Of a stretch of DNA of 64,000 nucleotides, positions 24,701-38,125 are shown piece after piece. Numbering within the stretch: position 1 is the stretch's first letter; each line of letters begins with the position of its first letter. The DNA is taken from contig NC_092573.1 of NCBI RefSeq assembly GCF_037975245.1, positions 13,166,001 to 13,230,000 on the forward strand, written 5' to 3'. This DNA comes from Apostichopus japonicus. Its lineage: Eukaryota; Echinodermata; Holothuroidea; Aspidochirotida; Stichopodidae. A program made the position numbers and the translations under genes. A model generated the notes under the pieces. It was not told the origin of the DNA. It did not search any database and saw only the letters and a list, made by a program, of their open reading frames with translations.

Positions 24701-25060
24701 CGGAATTGCTAATGTTATAATGTTAAGAGACTGGCCTTTATCATCCCTGTAAAGTCAGAACGCGACGGTGTTTATTTCAGTCACGGTTGGCAGCCCTCTT
24801 AGGGTTTTAATCAGGAGCTTTCTATTTTATAGCTGTTGTAGGTGTCGTACCAGAAGTAATCCTTCCATTATCTTACACAGTACTAAGTCCGTCACGTTTA
24901 GGGTCCGCTAAAGTATAGCTAGAAGTTGTCAACTGACAAATCATACCCCCACGTTGATATCTGAGGGCTTGGCCTGCCAGGGTGCATGCACATTTCTATA
25001 TCATGACGCAGTTTAGACTTTGAGCTAGAAGAGGAGCAAGTTGAGCACACTGAACCGTCC
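21795..25060 (+). repeat. Unit copy 8 (type A, complete)
   Basis: 3266 bp. Structured RNA at 22363-22500, MITE at 24455-24657. Confidence 0.95.
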
Positions 25061-28000
25061 GCTCGCACGGAGAAACATATCCAGATTAAAACACAGAATT
25101 TCTTAACTGTTCTGTGTCACCTCCTTGAATCCTCCTTATTTGCACATCACCTCTACTTTGAATTATGCGCTTCCACATCAAGACATTCAAAACGATCGTG
25201 GTGACTGGAAATATGCCATAACAAGCATTGCGTTAGGTCATGTTACGTCTCGTGTGTGTCTGTGTGCTTTACTTATCTTTTCGTGTTTTTTTTTTTTCGT
25301 TTTTTTTTTTTTTCGTTTTTTTTTTTCACGGTTAAACTTTTGTGCGAATGTACAATACTCCAATTGGGGCATGGTATGCATTCATATCACATTGTTTTGG
25401 AACAATCTGGAACTCTAAGTATTATTTCGACCCAAGAATCACCAGGCTGGCGTGGTGGCCTGAACGGTTGGAAGACAGCACTGCGCGTCGGTGTTTGTTG
25501 TCAGGCTGTGTGAATCGCGCCGATCGGATGACAGACACTGCTTTGTTTATAATGGCATCGCCAAGGTGGAATTTTTACACGGGCCTAGGATCCCAATTCC
25601 GTATCCTCCCTTAGTTCGCAAAAGCATCCGGGAGATTACGTTTAGAGTCCGGCCTTCGGGCCAGAAGTGGGCTAGCTGACTTGCAATGGAGGGCTCACGT
25701 CGATTCGGACTGGGTTGATGTTCAACGTTCAGTGAAACCATGGCCTCGATGAGGCGTAATCTCTTGTTAATTTTAGCTTTCTGTCTTCAATTTTATAATA
25801 TAATTATATAAATTAATTATTGCCTTTTTTATTCGTCTTTTTCTCGCTTAGTTATCGCATTTTATTCAAGGTTAAATATATGCTCATGTCTGCCTAGGTT
25901 CGACTCCCCGCCGAAGCAATATTTTATTTTATTTTTTTATTATTATTATTAATATTTGGGGTGTTGTTAATATCTGCATGTCTATGCATGGTGTTTTAAG
26001 TTTGTTTCGCTTTGTTTGTCTGTTTTTTTGTTTGTTTTTTTAGGGGGAGGGGGGTGTTTGTCTCTATTTTGGTATTTTGTTTCGCGTAAACAAAGTAGGT
26101 CATTGCAATAATTTTTGCACAACTTGTCAATAGAAACCGATTCGGAACTTAAGACCTGAGTGGTAAATTTGATTTCTGTCTCGCTCGTCGCCTTTCACTG
26201 GAAATTTGAATGAAAGTATTCATAAGGACGAAAACTGTACCTGCAAAAAGAAATGCTTCTTTTGTACAGTGTAAGGCCACCGCGACATCTTTTCTGACAA
26301 GCTTGATGATATTTGTTCTTCGGGAATGTTGTGTCATTACTTAGCCTTTATATTATAAACAGTTAAGTGTGGAAACAGCTATGCTCCTGTTAGAACAACT
26401 TAACATTTCTTAAATGCTGATTTACTGAGGCAGGCGTTTGAAAGACAGTGTGATACAAACAGGTACGGTAACGTCATAAACAATGCCACGAGCTCTCCGT
26501 GCATTAAAAACGATCGAAATGTGCGGTATTCATGACGGTACACAAAGCAGATAATGCGGATACAGCAGACATAGCCGAGAATAAAATCTAGTAGCGTGGA
26601 GGATTCAATTATGACATACTAGGACTTTCTACTGGTAAACTTTACTCATTGTCGAATAAATCTATATCTAATTTCTAGCTTTTGCTCTGTGTTTAACGTA
26701 TTATGACCAAAACAAATATGAAGTTCACGACAATTCCATCGGACTTGTATATTCGTTTAAAAATAGCTCCGTTTCGAATCTAACGCTCCATTGCTATGGT
26801 AACATGGTGAATAATAGCCCTGCCGCTAATGGATATGTAGAAGATGACCATCGGTGGCGCTCTCAACTTCTCGTGCCACGTCTGGCACCTATACAAGAAG
26901 TAACCGACATATTACTGGCGCAATCCCGACCGAACATATTTTAACTCTCCTCAGACAGACTTTTCTACACTGATCCCAGAAAGCATTAAGTGCCGTCAAA
27001 ATGCCTCAGTTGCCAATAGGTACATGTCCATGACGTAACACTGTTCTCGTTGTGCAGAAAACTGAAGTCAAAAGTAAGGCATATACTGATAGGCCTAGAC
27101 TAGGTATACGTTGCAGACTATACATATGCTAACTTCACAGACAGACATACATGCATTCAGACAACTTCGGGTAATGTAAAATATCACTAACCGTAATCAC
27201 GTTATGTTTACTCTGTCTTCAAATGTCGTCCTTTTCTTCTCTGCAACCCCGGGCCGTCATTGGAGTCGTTCGAACAACTATATTAAGGCGAAGAACGACG
27301 TCAAGATATATCCAACGTCTAGACTACACTGCTTGCAATGGAGAGAGAACTGCCCAGTACAGTACAGTACGTGTTGATATGAACGCCTACAAAATGACAA
27401 CAAATATTTTCCATTGAAAATCCACTGTGTATGACGGTATAGTAAACACTCGTATATAGATCAACGCACACGCGCGCACGGAGGTATTATGTACGTACAG
27501 CATGCAATGCAGACAAATATTTCGGAGCGCGCGCTTCTGATTTTGTGCTGATATTCTTGTGAGCGCTCTTGTATCACTGTTTGCATGCGCGCACGGACAA
27601 GATAGACGTCAGACTATCACGCTGTAGCTACTAAACCTTTACTTACATGTGTACAGCAGTAGACTACTGTGATGGTTGCATGCGGCAGTTTAATTTTGTG
27701 TGCACAATATGTCAGCATTGTACGGTGGCTTAATAAGGACATAGGAAAGAAAAACAGTGTCCCCAAATCTCACAATGTTGTCTTTTTATCTCAAACGTTG
27801 CCTCTTTTTTTCCCTTCAAAATTTAGATCCAAAAACAAAAGTCCAAAAGTAGAGACAAAAAGTCCAAATTTTCAGATTTGAGCAGACTTGTTTCCTTTCC
27901 TATGTCCCTATTAAGCCACCGTAGTATTGTGACTATTCTATGATCAGAAAAACTGTACAAATCTAACGGAATTGCTAATGTTATAATGTTAAGAGACTGG

Positions 28001-28326
28001 CCTTTATCATCCCTGTAAAGTCAGAACGCGACGGTGTTTATTTCAGTCACGGTTGGCAGCCCTCTTAGGGTTTTAATCAGGAGCTTTCTATTTTATAGCT
28101 GTTGTAGGTGTCGTACCAGAAGTAATCCTTCCATTATCTTACACAGTACTAAGTCCGTCACGTTTAGGGTCCGCTAAAGTATAGCTAGAAGTTGTCAACT
28201 GACAAATCATACCCCCACGTTGATATCTGAGGGCTTGGCCTGCCAGGGTGCATGCACATTTCTATATCATGACGCAGTTTAGACTTTGAGCTAGAAGAGG
28301 AGCAAGTTGAGCACACTGAACCGTCC
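25061..28326 (+). repeat. Unit copy 9 (type A, complete)
   Basis: 3266 bp. Structured RNA at 25629-25766, MITE at 27721-27923. Confidence 0.95.
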
Positions 28327-31300
28327 GCTCGCACGGAGAAACATATCCAGATTAAAACACAGAATTTCTTAACTGTTCTGTGTCACCTCCTTGAATCCTC
28401 CTTATTTGCACATCACCTCTACTTTGAATTATGCGCTTCCACATCAAGACATTCAAAACGATCGTGGTGACTGGAAATATGCCATAACAAGCATTGCGTT
28501 AGGTCATGTTACGTCTCGTGTGTGTCTGTGTGCTTTACTTATCTTTTCGTGTTTTTTTTTTTTCGTTTTTTTTTTTTTTCGTTTTTTTTTTTCACGGTTA
28601 AACTTTTGTGCGAATGTACAATACTCCAATTGGGGCATGGTATGCATTCATATCACATTGTTTTGGAACAATCTGGAACTCTAAGTATTATTTCGACCCA
28701 AGAATCACCAGGCTGGCGTGGTGGCCTGAACGGTTGGAAGACAGCACTGCGCGTCGGTGTTTGTTGTCAGGCTGTGTGAATCGCGCCGATCGGATGACAG
28801 ACACTGCTTTGTTTATAATGGCATCGCCAAGGTGGAATTTTTACACGGGCCTAGGATCCCAATTCCGTATCCTCCCTTAGTTCGCAAAAGCATCCGGGAG
28901 ATTACGTTTAGAGTCCGGCCTTCGGGCCAGAAGTGGGCTAGCTGACTTGCAATGGAGGGCTCACGTCGATTCGGACTGGGTTGATGTTCAACGTTCAGTG
29001 AAACCATGGCCTCGATGAGGCGTAATCTCTTGTTAATTTTAGCTTTCTGTCTTCAATTTTATAATATAATTATATAAATTAATTATTGCCTTTTTTATTC
29101 GTCTTTTTCTCGCTTAGTTATCGCATTTTATTCAAGGTTAAATATATGCTCATGTCTGCCTAGGTTCGACTCCCCGCCGAAGCAATATTTTATTTTATTT
29201 TTTTATTATTATTATTAATATTTGGGGTGTTGTTAATATCTGCATGTCTATGCATGGTGTTTTAAGTTTGTTTCGCTTTGTTTGTCTGTTTTTTTGTTTG
29301 TTTTTTTAGGGGGAGGGGGGTGTTTGTCTCTATTTTGGTATTTTGTTTCGCGTAAACAAAGTAGGTCATTGCAATAATTTTTGCACAACTTGTCAATAGA
29401 AACCGATTCGGAACTTAAGACCTGAGTGGTAAATTTGATTTCTGTCTCGCTCGTCGCCTTTCACTGGAAATTTGAATGAAAGTATTCATAAGGACGAAAA
29501 CTGTACCTGCAAAAAGAAATGCTTCTTTTGTACAGTGTAAGGCCACCGCGACATCTTTTCTGACAAGCTTGATGATATTTGTTCTTCGGGAATGTTGTGT
29601 CATTACTTAGCCTTTATATTATAAACAGTTAAGTGTGGAAACAGCTATGCTCCTGTTAGAACAACTTAACATTTCTTAAATGCTGATTTACTGAGGCAGG
29701 CGTTTGAAAGACAGTGTGATACAAACAGGTACGGTAACGTCATAAACAATGCCACGAGCTCTCCGTGCATTAAAAACGATCGAAATGTGCGGTATTCATG
29801 ACGGTACACAAAGCAGATAATGCGGATACAGCAGACATAGCCGAGAATAAAATCTAGTAGCGTGGAGGATTCAATTATGACATACTAGGACTTTCTACTG
29901 GTAAACTTTACTCATTGTCGAATAAATCTATATCTAATTTCTAGCTTTTGCTCTGTGTTTAACGTATTATGACCAAAACAAATATGAAGTTCACGACAAT
30001 TCCATCGGACTTGTATATTCGTTTAAAAATAGCTCCGTTTCGAATCTAACGCTCCATTGCTATGGTAACATGGTGAATAATAGCCCTGCCGCTAATGGAT
30101 ATGTAGAAGATGACCATCGGTGGCGCTCTCAACTTCTCGTGCCACGTCTGGCACCTATACAAGAAGTAACCGACATATTACTGGCGCAATCCCGACCGAA
30201 CATATTTTAACTCTCCTCAGACAGACTTTTCTACACTGATCCCAGAAAGCATTAAGTGCCGTCAAAATGCCTCAGTTGCCAATAGGTACATGTCCATGAC
30301 GTAACACTGTTCTCGTTGTGCAGAAAACTGAAGTCAAAAGTAAGGCATATACTGATAGGCCTAGACTAGGTATACGTTGCAGACTATACATATGCTAACT
30401 TCACAGACAGACATACATGCATTCAGACAACTTCGGGTAATGTAAAATATCACTAACCGTAATCACGTTATGTTTACTCTGTCTTCAAATGTCGTCCTTT
30501 TCTTCTCTGCAACCCCGGGCCGTCATTGGAGTCGTTCGAACAACTATATTAAGGCGAAGAACGACGTCAAGATATATCCAACGTCTAGACTACACTGCTT
30601 GCAATGGAGAGAGAACTGCCCAGTACAGTACAGTACGTGTTGATATGAACGCCTACAAAATGACAACAAATATTTTCCATTGAAAATCCACTGTGTATGA
30701 CGGTATAGTAAACACTCGTATATAGATCAACGCACACGCGCGCACGGAGGTATTATGTACGTACAGCATGCAATGCAGACAAATATTTCGGAGCGCGCGC
30801 TTCTGATTTTGTGCTGATATTCTTGTGAGCGCTCTTGTATCACTGTTTGCATGCGCGCACGGACAAGATAGACGTCAGACTATCACGCTGTAGCTACTAA
30901 ACCTTTACTTACATGTGTACAGCAGTAGACTACTGTGATGGTTGCATGCGGCAGTTTAATTTTGTGTGCACAATATGTCAGCATTGTACGGTGGCTTAAT
31001 AAGGACATAGGAAAGAAAAACAGTGTCCCCAAATCTCACAATGTTGTCTTTTTATCTCAAACGTTGCCTCTTTTTTTCCCTTCAAAATTTAGATCCAAAA
31101 ACAAAAGTCCAAAAGTAGAGACAAAAAGTCCAAATTTTCAGATTTGAGCAGACTTGTTTCCTTTCCTATGTCCCTATTAAGCCACCGTAGTATTGTGACT
31201 ATTCTATGATCAGAAAAACTGTACAAATCTAACGGAATTGCTAATGTTATAATGTTAAGAGACTGGCCTTTATCATCCCTGTAAAGTCAGAACGCGACGG

Positions 31301-31592
31301 TGTTTATTTCAGTCACGGTTGGCAGCCCTCTTAGGGTTTTAATCAGGAGCTTTCTATTTTATAGCTGTTGTAGGTGTCGTACCAGAAGTAATCCTTCCAT
31401 TATCTTACACAGTACTAAGTCCGTCACGTTTAGGGTCCGCTAAAGTATAGCTAGAAGTTGTCAACTGACAAATCATACCCCCACGTTGATATCTGAGGGC
31501 TTGGCCTGCCAGGGTGCATGCACATTTCTATATCATGACGCAGTTTAGACTTTGAGCTAGAAGAGGAGCAAGTTGAGCACACTGAACCGTCC
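28327..31592 (+). repeat. Unit copy 10 (type A, complete)
   Basis: 3266 bp. Structured RNA at 28895-29032, MITE at 30987-31189. Confidence 0.95.
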
Positions 31593-34500
31593 GCTCGCAC
31601 GGAGAAACATATCCAGATTAAAACACAGAATTTCTTAACTGTTCTGTGTCACCTCCTTGAATCCTCCTTATTTGCACATCACCTCTACTTTGAATTATGC
31701 GCTTCCACATCAAGACATTCAAAACGATCGTGGTGACTGGAAATATGCCATAACAAGCATTGCGTTAGGTCATGTTACGTCTCGTGTGTGTCTGTGTGCT
31801 TTACTTATCTTTTCGTGTTTTTTTTTTTTCGTTTTTTTTTTTTTTCGTTTTTTTTTTTCACGGTTAAACTTTTGTGCGAATGTACAATACTCCAATTGGG
31901 GCATGGTATGCATTCATATCACATTGTTTTGGAACAATCTGGAACTCTAAGTATTATTTCGACCCAAGAATCACCAGGCTGGCGTGGTGGCCTGAACGGT
32001 TGGAAGACAGCACTGCGCGTCGGTGTTTGTTGTCAGGCTGTGTGAATCGCGCCGATCGGATGACAGACACTGCTTTGTTTATAATGGCATCGCCAAGGTG
32101 GAATTTTTACACGGGCCTAGGATCCCAATTCCGTATCCTCCCTTAGTTCGCAAAAGCATCCGGGAGATTACGTTTAGAGTCCGGCCTTCGGGCCAGAAGT
32201 GGGCTAGCTGACTTGCAATGGAGGGCTCACGTCGATTCGGACTGGGTTGATGTTCAACGTTCAGTGAAACCATGGCCTCGATGAGGCGTAATCTCTTGTT
32301 AATTTTAGCTTTCTGTCTTCAATTTTATAATATAATTATATAAATTAATTATTGCCTTTTTTATTCGTCTTTTTCTCGCTTAGTTATCGCATTTTATTCA
32401 AGGTTAAATATATGCTCATGTCTGCCTAGGTTCGACTCCCCGCCGAAGCAATATTTTATTTTATTTTTTTATTATTATTATTAATATTTGGGGTGTTGTT
32501 AATATCTGCATGTCTATGCATGGTGTTTTAAGTTTGTTTCGCTTTGTTTGTCTGTTTTTTTGTGTTGTTTTTTTAGGGGGAGGGGGGTGTTTGTCTCTAT
32601 TTTGGTATTTTGTTTCGCGTAAACAAAGTAGGTCATTGCAATAATTTTTGCACAACTTGTCAATAGAAACCGATTCGGAACTTAAGACCTGAGTGGTAAA
32701 TTTGATTTCTGTCTCGCTCGTCGCCTTTCACTGGAAATTTGAATGAAAGTATTCATAAGGACGAAAACTGTACCTGCAAAAAGAAATGCTTCTTTTGTAC
32801 AGTGTAAGGCCACCGCGACATCTTTTCTGACAAGCTTGATGATATTTGTTCTTCGGGAATGTTGTGTCATTACTTAGCCTTTATATTATAAACAGTTAAG
32901 TGTGGAAACAGCTATGCTCCTGTTAGAACAACTTAACATTTCTTAAATGCTGATTTACTGAGGCAGGCGTTTGAAAGACAGTGTGATACAAACAGGTACG
33001 GTAACGTCATAAACAATGCCACGAGCTCTCCGTGCATTAAAAACGATCGAAATGTGCGGTATTCATGACGGTACACAAAGCAGATAATGCGGATACAGCA
33101 GACATAGCCGAGAATAAAATCTAGTAGCGTGGAGGATTCAATTATGACATACTAGGACTTTCTACTGGTAAACTTTACTCATTGTCGAATAAATCTATAT
33201 CTAATTTCTAGCTTTTGCTCTGTGTTTAACGTATTATGACCAAAACAAATATGAAGTTCACGACAATTCCATCGGACTTGTATATTCGTTTAAAAATAGC
33301 TCCGTTTCGAATCTAACGCTCCATTGCTATGGTAACATGGTGAATAATAGCCCTGCCGCTAATGGATATGTAGAAGATGACCATCGGTGGCGCTCTCAAC
33401 TTCTCGTGCCACGTCTGGCACCTATACAAGAAGTAACCGACATATTACTGGCGCAATCCCGACCGAACATATTTTAACTCTCCTCAGACAGACTTTTCTA
33501 CACTGATCCCAGAAAGCATTAAGTGCCGTCAAAATGCCTCAGTTGCCAATAGGTACATGTCCATGACGTAACACTGTTCTCGTTGTGCAGAAAACTGAAG
33601 TCAAAAGTAAGGCATATACTGATAGGCCTAGACTAGGTATACGTTGCAGACTATACATATGCTAACTTCACAGACAGACATACATGCATTCAGACAACTT
33701 CGGGTAATGTAAAATATCACTAACCGTAATCACGTTATGTTTACTCTGTCTTCAAATGTCGTCCTTTTCTTCTCTGCAACCCCGGGCCGTCATTGGAGTC
33801 GTTCGAACAACTATATTAAGGCGAAGAACGACGTCAAGATATATCCAACGTCTAGACTACACTGCTTGCAATGGAGAGAGAACTGCCCAGTACAGTACAG
33901 TACGTGTTGATATGAACGCCTACAAAATGACAACAAATATTTTCCATTGAAAATCCACTGTGTATGACGGTATAGTAAACACTCGTATATAGATCAACGC
34001 ACACGCGCGCACGGAGGTATTATGTACGTACAGCATGCAATGCAGACAAATATTTCGGAGCGCGCGCTTCTGATTTTGTGCTGATATTCTTGTGAGCGCT
34101 CTTGTATCACTGTTTGCATGCGCGCACGGACAAGATAGACGTCAGACTATCACGCTGTAGCTACTAAACCTTTACTTACATGTGTACAGCAGTAGACTAC
34201 TGTGATGGTTGCATGCGGCAGTTTAATTTTGTGTGCACAATATGTCAGCATTGTACGGTGGCTTAATAAGGACATAGGAAAGAAAAACAGTGTCCCCAAA
34301 TCTCACAATGTTGTCTTTTTATCTCAAACGTTGCCTCTTTTTTTCCCTTCAAAATTTAGATCCAAAAACAAAAGTCCAAAAGTAGAGACAAAAAGTCCAA
34401 ATTTTCAGATTTGAGCAGACTTGTTTCCTTTCCTATGTCCCTATTAAGCCACCGTAGTATTGTGACTATTCTATGATCAGAAAAACTGTACAAATCTAAC

Positions 34501-34859
34501 GGAATTGCTAATGTTATAATGTTAAGAGACTGGCCTTTATCATCCCTGTAAAGTCAGAACGCGACGGTGTTTATTTCAGTCACGGTTGGCAGCCCTCTTA
34601 GGGTTTTAATCAGGAGCTTTCTATTTTATAGCTGTTGTAGGTGTCGTACCAGAAGTAATCCTTCCATTATCTTACACAGTACTAAGTCCGTCACGTTTAG
34701 GGTCCGCTAAAGTATAGCTAGAAGTTGTCAACTGACAAATCATACCCCCACGTTGATATCTGAGGGCTTGGCCTGCCAGGGTGCATGCACATTTCTATAT
34801 CATGACGCAGTTTAGACTTTGAGCTAGAAGAGGAGCAAGTTGAGCACACTGAACCGTCC
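31593..34859 (+). repeat. Unit copy 11 (type A, complete, +1 bp)
   Basis: 3267 bp. The extra base lies near 32562-32566, where GTTTG between two T7 runs has become GTGTTG. Structured RNA at 32161-32298, MITE at 34254-34456. Confidence 0.95.
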
Positions 34860-37800
34860 GCTCGCACGGAGAAACATATCCAGATTAAAACACAGAATTT
34901 CTTAACTGTTCTGTGTCACCTCCTTGAATCCTCCTTATTTGCACATCACCTCTACTTTGAATTATGCGCTTCCACATCAAGACATTCAAAACGATCGTGG
35001 TGACTGGAAATATGCCATAACAAGCATTGCGTTAGGTCATGTTACGTCTCGTGTGTGTCTGTGTGCTTTACTTATCTTTTCGTGTTTTTTTTTTTTCGTT
35101 TTTTTTTTTTTTCGTTTTTTTTTTTCACGGTTAAACTTTTGTGCGAATGTACAATACTCCAATTGGGGCATGGTATGCATTCATATCACATTGTTTTGGA
35201 ACAATCTGGAACTCTAAGTATTATTTCGACCCAAGAATCACCAGGCTGGCGTGGTGGCCTGAACGGTTGGAAGACAGCACTGCGCGTCGGTGTTTGTTGT
35301 CAGGCTGTGTGAATCGCGCCGATCGGATGACAGACACTGCTTTGTTTATAATGGCATCGCCAAGGTGGAATTTTTACACGGGCCTAGGATCCCAATTCCG
35401 TATCCTCCCTTAGTTCGCAAAAGCATCCGGGAGATTACGTTTAGAGTCCGGCCTTCGGGCCAGAAGTGGGCTAGCTGACTTGCAATGGAGGGCTCACGTC
35501 GATTCGGACTGGGTTGATGTTCAACGTTCAGTGAAACCATGGCCTCGATGAGGCGTAATCTCTTGTTAATTTTAGCTTTCTGTCTTCAATTTTATAATAT
35601 AATTATATAAATTAATTATTGCCTTTTTTATTCGTCTTTTTCTCGCTTAGTTATCGCATTTTATTCAAGGTTAAATATATGCTCATGTCTGCCTAGGTTC
35701 GACTCCCCGCCGAAGCAATATTTTATTTTATTTTTTTATTATTATTATTAATATTTGGGGTGTTGTTAATATCTGCATGTCTATGCATGGTGTTTTAAGT
35801 TTGTTTCGCTTTGTTTGTCTGTTTTTTTGTTTGTTTTTTTAGGGGGAGGGGGGTGTTTGTCTCTATTTTGGTATTTTGTTTCGCGTAAACAAAGTAGGTC
35901 ATTGCAATAATTTTTGCACAACTTGTCAATAGAAACCGATTCGGAACTTAAGACCTGAGTGGTAAATTTGATTTCTGTCTCGCTCGTCGCCTTTCACTGG
36001 AAATTTGAATGAAAGTATTCATAAGGACGAAAACTGTACCTGCAAAAAGAAATGCTTCTTTTGTACAGTGTAAGGCCACCGCGACATCTTTTCTGACAAG
36101 CTTGATGATATTTGTTCTTCGGGAATGTTGTGTCATTACTTAGCCTTTATATTATAAACAGTTAAGTGTGGAAACAGCTATGCTCCTGTTAGAACAACTT
36201 AACATTTCTTAAATGCTGATTTACTGAGGCAGGCGTTTGAAAGACAGTGTGATACAAACAGGTACGGTAACGTCATAAACAATGCCACGAGCTCTCCGTG
36301 CATTAAAAACGATCGAAATGTGCGGTATTCATGACGGTACACAAAGCAGATAATGCGGATACAGCAGACATAGCCGAGAATAAAATCTAGTAGCGTGGAG
36401 GATTCAATTATGACATACTAGGACTTTCTACTGGTAAACTTTACTCATTGTCGAATAAATCTATATCTAATTTCTAGCTTTTGCTCTGTGTTTAACGTAT
36501 TATGACCAAAACAAATATGAAGTTCACGACAATTCCATCGGACTTGTATATTCGTTTAAAAATAGCTCCGTTTCGAATCTAACGCTCCATTGCTATGGTA
36601 ACATGGTGAATAATAGCCCTGCCGCTAATGGATATGTAGAAGATGACCATCGGTGGCGCTCTCAACTTCTCGTGCCACGTCTGGCACCTATACAAGAAGT
36701 AACCGACATATTACTGGCGCAATCCCGACCGAACATATTTTAACTCTCCTCAGACAGACTTTTCTACACTGATCCCAGAAAGCATTAAGTGCCGTCAAAA
36801 TGCCTCAGTTGCCAATAGGTACATGTCCATGACGTAACACTGTTCTCGTTGTGCAGAAAACTGAAGTCAAAAGTAAGGCATATACTGATAGGCCTAGACT
36901 AGGTATACGTTGCAGACTATACATATGCTAACTTCACAGACAGACATACATGCATTCAGACAACTTCGGGTAATGTAAAATATCACTAACCGTAATCACG
37001 TTATGTTTACTCTGTCTTCAAATGTCGTCCTTTTCTTCTCTGCAACCCCGGGCCGTCATTGGAGTCGTTCGAACAACTATATTAAGGCGAAGAACGACGT
37101 CAAGATATATCCAACGTCTAGACTACACTGCTTGCAATGGAGAGAGAACTGCCCAGTACAGTACAGTACGTGTTGATATGAACGCCTACAAAATGACAAC
37201 AAATATTTTCCATTGAAAATCCACTGTGTATGACGGTATAGTAAACACTCGTATATAGATCAACGCACACGCGCGCACGGAGGTATTATGTACGTACAGC
37301 ATGCAATGCAGACAAATATTTCGGAGCGCGCGCTTCTGATTTTGTGCTGATATTCTTGTGAGCGCTCTTGTATCACTGTTTGCATGCGCGCACGGACAAG
37401 ATAGACGTCAGACTATCACGCTGTAGCTACTAAACCTTTACTTACATGTGTACAGCAGTAGACTACTGTGATGGTTGCATGCGGCAGTTTAATTTTGTGT
37501 GCACAATATGTCAGCATTGTACGGTGGCTTAATAAGGACATAGGAAAGAAAAACAGTGTCCCCAAATCTCACAATGTTGTCTTTTTATCTCAAACGTTGC
37601 CTCTTTTTTTCCCTTCAAAATTTAGATCCAAAAACAAAAGTCCAAAAGTAGAGACAAAAAGTCCAAATTTTCAGATTTGAGCAGACTTGTTTCCTTTCCT
37701 ATGTCCCTATTAAGCCACCGTAGTATTGTGACTATTCTATGATCAGAAAAACTGTACAAATCTAACGGAATTGCTAATGTTATAATGTTAAGAGACTGGC

Positions 37801-38125
37801 CTTTATCATCCCTGTAAAGTCAGAACGCGACGGTGTTTATTTCAGTCACGGTTGGCAGCCCTCTTAGGGTTTTAATCAGGAGCTTTCTATTTTATAGCTG
37901 TTGTAGGTGTCGTACCAGAAGTAATCCTTCCATTATCTTACACAGTACTAAGTCCGTCACGTTTAGGGTCCGCTAAAGTATAGCTAGAAGTTGTCAACTG
38001 ACAAATCATACCCCCACGTTGATATCTGAGGGCTTGGCCTGCCAGGGTGCATGCACATTTCTATATCATGACGCAGTTTAGACTTTGAGCTAGAAGAGGA
38101 GCAAGTTGAGCACACTGAACCGTCC
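34860..38125 (+). repeat. Unit copy 12 (type A, complete)
   Basis: 3266 bp. Structured RNA at 35428-35565, MITE at 37520-37722. Confidence 0.95.
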